Source: Candidatus Dependentiae bacterium
GTDB taxonomy: Bacteria > Babelota > Babeliae > Babelales > UASB340
Assembly: GCA_018897535.1 (NCBI GenBank)
Contig: JAHIKO010000010.1
Coordinates: 1-26,333 of the forward strand
Direction: 5' to 3'
DNA length: 26,333 nucleotides
Both the position numbers and the translations under genes were made by a program. Each line of letters opens with the position of its first letter. Position 1 is the first letter of the stretch. The notes under the pieces were generated by a model that made no database searches, was not told where the DNA came from, and was given only the letters and a program-made list of their open reading frames with translations. Positions 17,422-24,484 of this stretch are shown here, in pieces.

Positions 17422-18462
17422 TTATATTTCTTCTTTTTTATATTTAGTACGCAACTCATTCAATATTTGATTATTAATTTTTACAAAAAAACGCCTTACC
17501 TCAATATCCTCAACCAATCTTCTATTAAACGCACCACCATCCAAATATTCTTTTACCGAATTTAGAGCAGCAAATGCTTTTGTTGCAATAAGTTTATCTT
17601 CTTTTTTGACCTTATCGGGATGTATTTTGAGTGTGAGATATTTTATCTTTTTATTAATAATTTCTTTACTTGAATCATCCGGTAAGTTAAGTATAAGTCT
17701 ATAGACATCCAATAATGTTAACAATCGCGCTTGTTTAATTAAAGAGTCATTTTCATTTGATGTATTATATGTTTTTTTATTATCATAATTATTATTAAAT
17801 TTATTTTTATTAAAAAAGTATTTCCAATAAGATGCCGTACTTAAAACAAAAATGACACTTTCCATAAAAGCTGCAACTAAATTAACATTATAAGATTCAA
17901 CATCTACACATCTTGATAACGTATTAATAAACGAACCTGTAAATGCCAACATTTTTTCATCTTGCCTTTCTTTTTCAGAAAGTTCAGCAAGAAAAAAAAA
18001 CATATCTGTAACAAGTAGCAATTTTTTGATAACTTTAATCATATCCTTTTTATTTTGAGATATATCTTTTTTTAAATCTTCTCTTTTTTCTAAACTATCT
18101 TTATCATTTTGATTCAAATTATTTATTTCTCTATCAAACTGATCTATTAGAAAAAAGATGCTGTTATTTAATAAAATTCCAATTTCCAATAGTGAACCAT
18201 GGGTTAATCTAACACCAGATACAACTGAATCTAAAAAGAGATAAAACATTTTTGTTTTTTTAAAGCTCGCCTTTTTTGTTTCATTTTCATCTGCAAATTC
18301 AATATAATTTGCCAGGTAAAATCTTGCCAGAGAAATTGCAAAAAGACCAAGAGCAACCGAAATTTTTACATTTCTTTGATCCAACGAAATATTGGTTTTA
18401 ATTTCTCGTGTCGGAAATAAACCCAAAATAAGTAATAAAATCAATGATTTAAATAGCTTCAT
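17422..18462 (-). CDS. Exported/membrane protein with a C-terminal DnaJ (J) domain
   Basis: 346 aa. The N-terminus has a hydrophobic leader (1-17) and a second hydrophobic stretch (about 33-53, ISVALGLFAISLARFYLANY). A charged coiled region lies at about 108-145, and further hydrophobic helices at about 145-160 and 196-212. The last third (about 248-306) is a J domain: helix II KKIKYLTLKI leads into H281-P282-D283-K, then helix III KAFAALNSVKEYL. HPD is the motif that stimulates Hsp70 (DnaK) ATPase. This implies that the J domain faces the cytoplasm while the N-terminal part sits in or across the membrane. The helix II-HPD-helix III core is clear; helix I (LDVYRLILNLP) is acceptable. N-terminal half paralogous to the 424-aa protein. 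Its target is unknown. Confidence 0.75.
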   Translation of the reverse strand: MKLFKSLILLLILGLFPTREIKTNISLDQRNVKISVALGLFAISLARFYLANYIEFADENETKKASFKKTKMFYLFLDSVVSGVRLTHGSLLEIGILLNNSIFFLIDQFDREINNLNQNDKDSLEKREDLKKDISQNKKDMIKVIKKLLLVTDMFFFLAELSEKERQDEKMLAFTGSFINTLSRCVDVESYNVNLVAAFMESVIFVLSTASYWKYFFNKNKFNNNYDNKKTYNTSNENDSLIKQARLLTLLDVYRLILNLPDDSSKEIINKKIKYLTLKIHPDKVKKEDKLIATKAFAALNSVKEYLDGGAFNRRLVEDIEVRRFFVKINNQILNELRTKYKKEEI

Positions 18463-18496
18463 AAAAACTTTTCATTAAAAACTTAGATTCTGTGTA

Positions 18497-18524
18497 ATTT
18501 TATTTAGTTTATTGAATATTTCAA
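18497..18524 (-). promoter_or_regulatory. Possible promoter for the J-domain gene in the divergent region
   Basis: On the minus strand TTGAAA (18524-18519), a 16-nt spacer, then TAAAAT (18502-18497), about 35 nt before the ATG at 18462. The facing plus-strand gene may use TTGACT at 18537-18542, but its -10 (TTATAT, 20-nt spacer) is poor. The 143-nt divergent region thus probably fires both arms of the cluster. Confidence 0.4.
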
Positions 18525-18605
18525 TAAAATCATAATTTGACTAATAAGCCACTTTTGTTAACTTATATCTTTATTTTGAGGGGTTTTTAAATAGGAAAAC
18601 ATCAT

Positions 18606-20015
18606 ATGCATTTTTTGCATTTTAGCAGAAAAAAATTAGCATTATTTTTATTTTTTATCTTTTTTGCAACAAGTTTTTGTTTGATAAATGCACAAAACGA
18701 ATATTCAGACGAAATAAAAAATGTTGAATCTGAAATAAAGGGCATGAGTGCATTTATTTCAGCATTTCAAAAAAACTACAATGATTTAACAAAAGGTATA
18801 GAAGAAGAATATAAAAGCTATAAAGAAGATAATTCTGAATCAATTTTTTCAAAATTAAATAATTTTAGAAGTAAACAATTAGGTGAATTCAGTATTTATG
18901 AATTTAAAATAGAATTACACAAAATTGTTGATTTTTTAGCAGAATTGGCGGGAAATACTAAAGAAGCAAAACTTACAGAAAGAGAAATTGAACAGGTAAC
19001 ATTCTTCAGACCACTAAAAATAGGTCTTTATGGTGATGACATAATAAGATTATTTTTTATTATTGCAGATATTATAAACGATAGATTATTTTTTAAAGAA
19101 TTTAACAACATATATGCAGATTTGGAAATAAAACAAATCGTTGAGAATAATGATCAAATATGTGAATTAATAGATGAAACTGAAATAGATGATACAAAAA
19201 AATTAAAAAAAAATTTAACCCAATATTTTGAAAAAAGTAAAAAAATTAAGCTATTAACAATGCTAAAGCAAAATCCAATGGCAATAGTTAGATATTTTTC
19301 ATTTGCCGAAGCAATAAGATTAATAAAAGACAAAATTTATCACGATAGATATGTAAATTACGATGATTTGTTGCATCCCGATTTTAAAAATTTCAATATT
19401 AATCTTTTTAGAAATCCAATAATAGCATTTATCTTTAAAGAACCAATACAAGTCTCTTCTTTAGTTGAATTCTTTATAAATAGACCATCATTTAGAAATC
19501 AAGGGTTGTTAATCGAAGCAAAAAGCATGTTAAATATTGTCGCATTTTTATATCAAATAACAAAGCCTGAAAAAACTACTACTCCAAAAGCATTTGATGC
19601 CATATCAGACGTTTTGGGCACATACTATTTTACATTCGCAAAAGAACTATTTCTCTTTAATTCCGTGATAAAAAATTTTGATAGATTTTATACCGAAAAA
19701 AAAGTTGAATATATTGGTAATAATATATATGAATTTATCAATTTAATAGGTGAATATAATAAATTATCAAAATTATACCCACAAAAAACTAAGCAAAATT
19801 ATCAGCTTTTTATTGATGTGGAAAATAAGATAAAAAGCTTTTTTTCCAATGCACATAAAATATCTTTTTATAGTTGGTTAAAAACAAAAAATTCTGTTTA
19901 TTATGCAAAAGATCAGCAAATAAATTTTTTAATAATGTTACCGGCATATATTTTATTGATAAAAAATATATATGATACGTACAAATTATACTTTGGAGAC
20001 AATTATGCAACATAA
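18606..20015 (+). CDS. Secreted protein of unknown family, translationally coupled to the ATAD3-like ATPase
   Basis: 469 aa, not recognised. A signal peptide covers about 1-29 (RKK then an L/F-rich core, ending LINA). A helical, probably coiled-coil part follows (about 33-100, rich in E/K). LKIGLYGDDIIRLFF (137-151) resembles DLGLIGADVARFF in the 424-aa paralogue, hinting at a shared module; the rest shows no clear match. The middle and end are helical and rich in F, I, K and N. A hydrophobic segment near the C-terminus (about 444-460, FLIMLPAYILLIKNIY) could be a membrane anchor. The ATG at 18606 has only a modest AGGAAAA site about 10 nt away. Its end overlaps the start of the AAA+ gene by 11 nt, a strong sign that the two products are made together. 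Confidence 0.68.
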   Translation: MHFLHFSRKKLALFLFFIFFATSFCLINAQNEYSDEIKNVESEIKGMSAFISAFQKNYNDLTKGIEEEYKSYKEDNSESIFSKLNNFRSKQLGEFSIYEFKIELHKIVDFLAELAGNTKEAKLTEREIEQVTFFRPLKIGLYGDDIIRLFFIIADIINDRLFFKEFNNIYADLEIKQIVENNDQICELIDETEIDDTKKLKKNLTQYFEKSKKIKLLTMLKQNPMAIVRYFSFAEAIRLIKDKIYHDRYVNYDDLLHPDFKNFNINLFRNPIIAFIFKEPIQVSSLVEFFINRPSFRNQGLLIEAKSMLNIVAFLYQITKPEKTTTPKAFDAISDVLGTYYFTFAKELFLFNSVIKNFDRFYTEKKVEYIGNNIYEFINLIGEYNKLSKLYPQKTKQNYQLFIDVENKIKSFFSNAHKISFYSWLKTKNSVYYAKDQQINFLIMLPAYILLIKNIYDTYKLYFGDNYAT

Positions 20016-21771
20016 AATATCAAAGCTATTAATCACCATTATTTTTTTAAACTTTTTCACACCACCAACTCAGTCTATGAACATTGGAAATATACCAATG
20101 AGTGAAAATGATAAAAAGAAAGTTGAAGACCTTAGTGATTTTTTCAAAACTATTGGAAAACTTTTTGGTGTTGGAAAAAAAGATGATGACGATTCAGAAT
20201 CAGACGAAAAGCCAAGCGTTCTGGGTGAACTTTTAACAAAACATCAAGATAAAATTGAAAAAATAGGTAAAGGTTTTGCAGATTTTGGAGAAAAAATAGC
20301 CAAAGATATAGATAACACAATAGAAGAAAATACAAAAAGCTTAAATGAGCAAATAACAGAAGTAGACAAGAAAATACGTGAAGCACAATATGGGAACTCA
20401 AAAGAAAAGCCGTACTTAAAAATAGAAGTTAAAGATGGTTACTGGAAATATCGTACTGAGTTTATGGAAAGCCATGAAGTAATAGAATCTTATATTAAAA
20501 GTTTGCAAGAAGAAAAAGAACGGCTTTTAGCTTCATATAAAGTCAGAGAAGAAAATTTAAAAAAACTAGTTGATAATGTTCAGAATTTAACTTTTGGCAA
20601 TATGAACAAACTTATAGGCGGTGGAATAGACCATCTTTACACAAAAGGTGAAAAAGAAAAAGATCGTAAAGCAGAAACCGTAAAATATATTTTAGGCATA
20701 AGAACTGCAATAAAAAACTTAACTTCAAAAGAAACTTTAACAAGAGGTGGAACATTTTTAGCCGCAACAACCGCCGCAATGATAGCAGCATATTATGGCG
20801 GAAAAATTGGCTTTAATTATTTAGATTCAAAAATTGGCATGCCTACACTTGTCAGAGAATCCAGCAGATTGGGATTAAAAAAATCTATTGCAAACGCAGT
20901 TTTTAAAAAACAGCCAACTGAATTTAATTTAAATAATGTAATTTTGGAGCCAAAAACCAAAGCCGTTTTAGACGCTTTTGCCATGGAAGTAAAAAATAAT
21001 TATGAAAACGATCTTCCATTTAGCAACATCCTATTTTATGGCTTACCAGGTACAGGTAAAACAATGGCTGCAAAAAGTGCGTCCAACGCATGTGGAATAG
21101 ATTATGCCATAATGTCAGGTGCTGATTTTTCACAATTTGCAGATGGTAAAGCCGTTGTTGAATTACACAAACTTTTTGACTGGGCCCAAAATAGCAAAAA
21201 AGGTCTTTTAGTTTTTATAGATGAAGCAGATTCTTTTTTAAGAGATCGCAGAACAATGGCCAATGCCCAGACAAACTTATTAAATGCCTTTTTATCAAGA
21301 ACCGGTACAAGTAGCAAAAAGATTATATTTGTCTTTGCAACAAACTATGAAAATGAACTTGATCCGGCAGTTTTAAGCAGAATAAATAAAAAAATTCAAT
21401 TTAATCTTCCCAGCTTGGAAGAAAGAATTAAAATTTTAAATCTATATTTTGAAAAATATATAATAAACGACAAAAGAAAAATTTTGATAGATAAAAAAAG
21501 AATTGATATGTCTATAGAAATTCCAAAAGAAATTAATCCTGAATTTATAGTTGAGCTGGCAAAATTAATAGATGGTTTTTCAGGTCGTGAAATAGAGCAG
21601 TTGATATCTGAATTTAGAACTTGTGCTTACAATTTAGGCAACGGTGTTTTAACTTTAGAAGTAGTCAATAATGCAATTGAACAAAAAATATCAGAGCATA
21701 AACATGATATGGAAATAGCAAGAAAACAACGCGAAAGATTTGAACAAAATTTGGGGTTCGACAACAAATAA
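20005..21771 (+). CDS. ATAD3-like AAA+ ATPase with signal peptide and one membrane helix
   Basis: 588 aa from the ATG at 20005, chosen for its GGAG site and clean signal peptide (MQHKISKLLITIIFLNFF...TQS); an upstream in-frame start at 19972 adds 11 poor residues. Residues 25-240 are charged and helical. A hydrophobic segment (249-265) is followed by IGMPTLVRESSRLG (277-290), which matches ATAD3 (LGKPSLVRETSR). The AAA+ core has Walker A GLPGTGKT (346-353), IDYAIMSGAD (365-374), LHKLFDWA (387-394), Walker B LLVFIDEAD (401-409) then SFLRDRR, sensor N447, R459 as likely arginine finger, and a GFSGREIEQL element. These blocks follow human ATAD3A, not FtsH; no protease domain is present. Topology is inferred: N-part periplasmic, ATPase cytoplasmic, equivalent to ATAD3 in mitochondria. 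The eukaryotic DUF3523 region is not recognisable. It probably works with the protein encoded just upstream. Confidence 0.85.
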   Translation: MQHKISKLLITIIFLNFFTPPTQSMNIGNIPMSENDKKKVEDLSDFFKTIGKLFGVGKKDDDDSESDEKPSVLGELLTKHQDKIEKIGKGFADFGEKIAKDIDNTIEENTKSLNEQITEVDKKIREAQYGNSKEKPYLKIEVKDGYWKYRTEFMESHEVIESYIKSLQEEKERLLASYKVREENLKKLVDNVQNLTFGNMNKLIGGGIDHLYTKGEKEKDRKAETVKYILGIRTAIKNLTSKETLTRGGTFLAATTAAMIAAYYGGKIGFNYLDSKIGMPTLVRESSRLGLKKSIANAVFKKQPTEFNLNNVILEPKTKAVLDAFAMEVKNNYENDLPFSNILFYGLPGTGKTMAAKSASNACGIDYAIMSGADFSQFADGKAVVELHKLFDWAQNSKKGLLVFIDEADSFLRDRRTMANAQTNLLNAFLSRTGTSSKKIIFVFATNYENELDPAVLSRINKKIQFNLPSLEERIKILNLYFEKYIINDKRKILIDKKRIDMSIEIPKEINPEFIVELAKLIDGFSGREIEQLISEFRTCAYNLGNGVLTLEVVNNAIEQKISEHKHDMEIARKQRERFEQNLGFDNK

Positions 21772-21779
21772 GCTGCTGC

Positions 21780-21785
21780 TATAAT
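21780..21785 (+). promoter_or_regulatory. Possible -10 box for valS
   Basis: A perfect TATAAT shortly after the AAA+ stop. No good -35 is seen at the right distance (TTCGAC at 17 nt is poor). If used, the transcript would begin near 21792, placing the whole GC-rich repeat 21801-21900 in the valS leader. No terminator separates the AAA+ gene from valS, so readthrough is also possible. Confidence 0.25.
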
Positions 21786-21800
21786 AAAAAAAGTAAATAT

Positions 21801-21900
21801 GGACTGGATCCCGGACCTGTCCGCCGGCTTGTCCGTCGTAGCTTTATGCGACGGCAGGAAGCTTTATGCGAAGGCTGGATCGGTGGCCGGGATGGCACCC
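21801..21900 (-). repeat. GC-rich palindromic interspersed repeat (copy A), valS leader
   Basis: A 100-bp GC-rich island in AT-rich DNA, between the AAA+ gene and valS. Its ends carry ATCCCGG (21808-21814) and CCGGGAT (21887-21893), a 7-bp terminal inverted repeat. Inside are two 20-bp tandem units (21840-21859 and 21860-21879, 18/20 identical, each starting AGCTTTATGCGA). The reverse complement shares CCAGCCTTCGCA and GCTACGACGGACAAG with the repeat inside valS (23337-23407), so the two are members of one family in opposite orientation. The element supplies most of an apparent in-frame 29-residue N-terminal extension of valS, which is probably not translated. Confidence 0.75.
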
Positions 21901-21932
21901 CCAAAAAAATTTATTTCGAAAGAATTAGTTCG

Positions 21933-24440
21933 ATGGATAAACATTACGAACATATAAAATTTGAACGTGAAGCCCAAGAACTTTGGGATAAAGAACAAGT
22001 TTATAAATTTGATGAAGATTCTAAAAAGCCAACATTTAGCATAGACACTCCGCCTCCAACAGTGTCGGGAACTCTACATACAGGGCATATCTTTTCTTAC
22101 ACCCACACAGATATAATTGCCAGATACAAAAGACTTCTTGGCTTTAACATCTTTTATCCAATGGGTTTTGACGATAACGGATTACCTACGGAAAGATTTG
22201 TAGAAAAACAGCATGGCATAAAAGGCCACATGATGAAACGTTCGGAATTTATAAAACTTTGTTTATCCGAAACTGCAAAAGTAGAAAAAGAATTTGAAAA
22301 TCTTTGGAAAAAGATGGGACTTTCCATCGATTGGACAAAAATATATTCAACCATCGAAGATAAAGTAAGAAAGATATCTCAATATTCTTTTATAGATTTA
22401 TATAATAAAGGCTTTATTTACCGCAAAGAAGAACCAAGTTTGTATTGCACAACCTGCAGAACAACTGTAGCACAAGCAGAAATGGATGATGCTGAAATTT
22501 CCAGCACATTTAACGATATTGAATTCGAAACAGCCAACGGCGAAAAGTTAATAATTGCAACAACAAGACCTGAACTTTTACCCGCATGTGTAGCGCTATT
22601 TTTTAATCCGCAAGATACAAGATACAAAAAATTACTTAACAAAAAAGCAATTGTACCTGTATTTGGGCATGAAGTGCCAATTTTGCAAGATGACAAAGTT
22701 GATATGCAAAAAGGTACCGGCCTTGTAATGTGTTGTACATTCGGAGATCAAACAGATATTTATTGGTACAAAACGCATAAATTACCATTTATTCAAGCTA
22801 TCGGCTTTGACGGTATCTGGACAGAAAAAACAGGACCTCTTTCAGGATTAAAAGTTCAAGATGCTCGTAAAAAAGTTCTAGAACTACTTCAAGTTTCCGG
22901 CAAACTCTTAGCTCAAAAGAAGATAGTTCACAACGTTGGCGTTCATGAACGTTGCAAACAAGAGATAGAATATTTAATTTTAAAACAATGGTTTGTAAAA
23001 ATTTTAGATCACAAAAAAGAATTTTTAGCCCTTGCCGACAAAATTGAATGGAAACCTGAGTTCATGAAAGCCAGATATAAAGACTGGGTAGAAAATCTTA
23101 ACTGGGATTGGTGTATTTCAAGACAAAGATTTTATGGAATACCATTTCCGGTCTGGCATTGCCAAGATTGCGGTCACGTAATTTTAGCAGATGAAAAAGA
23201 TTTACCGATAGATCCGCAAGAAACAAATTTTAAAGAAAAATGTCCAAACTGTTCAAGCGCAAATATTAAAGGTGATACCGATATAATGGACACATGGAAT
23301 ACATCTTCGATAACACCACAAATTAATACAAACTGGCCCCAGCCTTCGCACAAGGCTTCCGACTTCGCCGAGGCTACGACGGACAAGACGGCTGGCAGGC
23401 CAGCCACCAACAATTTAAATATACCTATGTCCATGAGACCTCAAGCTCATGATATAATTAGAACTTGGGCTTTTTATACAATAGTTAAATCTTACTATCA
23501 TAACAATGATATTCCTTGGAAAGAGATTGTAATTTCAGGGCATGTTCTTTCAGGAAAAGAAAAAATTTCAAAATCCAAAGGCAACAGTAACGTCCCCGGC
23601 CCTGAAAAGTTACTTGAAACTTATCCGGCTGATGTAATTAGATATTGGTCGGCAAATGGCAAATTGGGAACCGATACGGCATTTAGTGAAAACCAATTGA
23701 AAATTGGCCAGAGATTGATTACAAAACTTTGGAATGCATTTAGATTTTTCAAAGATCATCTCGCGTCTTATGAAAAATTTAACACTTCAGAATTAAAATT
23801 AGATAACTTATCCAAATGGGTTTTGCAAAACTTTGCAACTACGGTTAAAAGTTATAAGTTTTATTTTGATCAATATAACTACACACAAGCGCTTGAAGAA
23901 GTTGAAAAATTCTTTTGGAATAATTTTTGCGATAACTATTTAGAACTTATAAAAGATCAAATTTTTAATCCAAGTAATTATGATGAAAAAAGTTTGCAAA
24001 ATACAAAATTTGTTTTATATGAAGTCGGTTTTGGACTTTTAGAACTATTTTCACCATTCTTACCTCATATCACAGAAACACTTTATCAAAGTATTTATAA
24101 ATCGCATGAAAAAATAAACAGTTTAAGTAATATTACATTTGATTTTTCAAGATTTAATTTTGAATTTAAAAAAGATGCCGATTTATTTAATAAATTAATA
24201 GAATTAATATCACAAGTAAGAAAATTTAAGACTGAAAATCAGTTATCACTTAAAACAGAACTGGAAAGTTTAAATATAAATTCAAAAGATAAAGAGTTAC
24301 TTGAACTTATAAAAAGAGAAGATGTTCTTTTAAAAGGAATTACTAAGGCTAAAGAAATTATTTTTAGTAATAATGCTTTTGAAAAATCCGGTTTAAACAA
24401 AATTGATGAAAAAGTTTATATAGAAATTAATTTAGACTAA
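21933..24440 (+). CDS. valS: Valyl-tRNA synthetase, archaeal type, with repeat-encoded insertion
   Basis: 835 aa from ATG 21933 (MDKHYEHIKF). The frame is open up to ATG 21846, but those 29 residues come from repeat copy A and leader DNA, so I reject them. HIGH-type HTGH is at 49-52 and KISKS at 544-548. A CP1 editing domain spans about 190-330 (IIATTRPELLPACVA, then CTFGDQTDIYW). Cys pairs C172/C175, C410/C413 and C437/C440 look like zinc knuckles. Phrases such as TRPELLPACVA, WDWCISRQR and MRPQAHDIIRTW follow archaeal (and Rickettsia) ValRS, and the bacterial C-terminal coiled coil is absent. Residues 469-494, between the INTNW and NIPMSMRPQ segments, are encoded by a GC-rich repeat. They lie where relatives have a short loop, so the enzyme is probably still active. 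Confidence 0.93.
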   Translation: MDKHYEHIKFEREAQELWDKEQVYKFDEDSKKPTFSIDTPPPTVSGTLHTGHIFSYTHTDIIARYKRLLGFNIFYPMGFDDNGLPTERFVEKQHGIKGHMMKRSEFIKLCLSETAKVEKEFENLWKKMGLSIDWTKIYSTIEDKVRKISQYSFIDLYNKGFIYRKEEPSLYCTTCRTTVAQAEMDDAEISSTFNDIEFETANGEKLIIATTRPELLPACVALFFNPQDTRYKKLLNKKAIVPVFGHEVPILQDDKVDMQKGTGLVMCCTFGDQTDIYWYKTHKLPFIQAIGFDGIWTEKTGPLSGLKVQDARKKVLELLQVSGKLLAQKKIVHNVGVHERCKQEIEYLILKQWFVKILDHKKEFLALADKIEWKPEFMKARYKDWVENLNWDWCISRQRFYGIPFPVWHCQDCGHVILADEKDLPIDPQETNFKEKCPNCSSANIKGDTDIMDTWNTSSITPQINTNWPQPSHKASDFAEATTDKTAGRPATNNLNIPMSMRPQAHDIIRTWAFYTIVKSYYHNNDIPWKEIVISGHVLSGKEKISKSKGNSNVPGPEKLLETYPADVIRYWSANGKLGTDTAFSENQLKIGQRLITKLWNAFRFFKDHLASYEKFNTSELKLDNLSKWVLQNFATTVKSYKFYFDQYNYTQALEEVEKFFWNNFCDNYLELIKDQIFNPSNYDEKSLQNTKFVLYEVGFGLLELFSPFLPHITETLYQSIYKSHEKINSLSNITFDFSRFNFEFKKDADLFNKLIELISQVRKFKTENQLSLKTELESLNINSKDKELLELIKREDVLLKGITKAKEIIFSNNAFEKSGLNKIDEKVYIEINLD
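23337..23407 (+). repeat. GC-rich palindromic repeat inserted in frame in valS (copy B)
   Basis: About 71 bp of GC-rich DNA inside an AT-rich gene, encoding PQPSHKASDFAEATTDKTAG and a few more residues with no stop and no frameshift. It contains hairpins GCCTT-CGCAC-AAGGC (23342-23356) and GGCTGG-CAGG-CCAGCC (23390-23405). CCAGCC at 23339-23344 can also pair with GGCTGG at 23390-23395. It shares long blocks with copy A (opposite strand) and 15 bases with copy C. In behaviour it resembles the Rickettsia palindromic elements that insert into coding genes; I do not claim the same family. Confidence 0.8.
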
Positions 24441-24442
24441 CA

Positions 24443-24471
24443 AAAAAGCCCGATAGATTATCGGGCTTTTT
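24443..24471. terminator. Bidirectional intrinsic terminator between valS and the outer-membrane gene
   Basis: A perfect 13-bp stem AAAAAGCCCGATA / TATCGGGCTTTTT with a 3-nt loop (GAT). A-run before and T-run after make it work for both convergent genes, valS (+) and the outer-membrane protein (-). Confidence 0.92.
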
Positions 24472-24484
24472 ATTTTATATTCTT

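Noticed and set aside
19372..19389. HPD tripeptide in the 469-aa protein as a second J domain
   Set aside because: The surrounding residues (DDLLHPDFKNF) lack the helix II basic stretch and helix III pattern of a J domain.
19972..20004. Upstream start for the ATAD3-like gene
   Set aside because: It would add 11 residues before the signal peptide and lies deeper in the previous gene. ATG 20005 has a GGAG site at proper spacing.
20005..21771. FtsH protease call for the AAA+ protein
   Set aside because: There is no HEAGH zinc-protease motif or peptidase domain after the ATPase core, and the core wording matches ATAD3 better.
21840..21879. CRISPR-like direct repeats
   Set aside because: Only two adjoining 20-bp units with no spacers; a tandem duplication inside an interspersed repeat.
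21846..21932. In-frame 29-residue N-terminal extension of valS
   Set aside because: It is encoded largely by repeat copy A, has no similarity to ValRS, and MDKHYEHIKF at 21933 lines up with normal ValRS N-termini.
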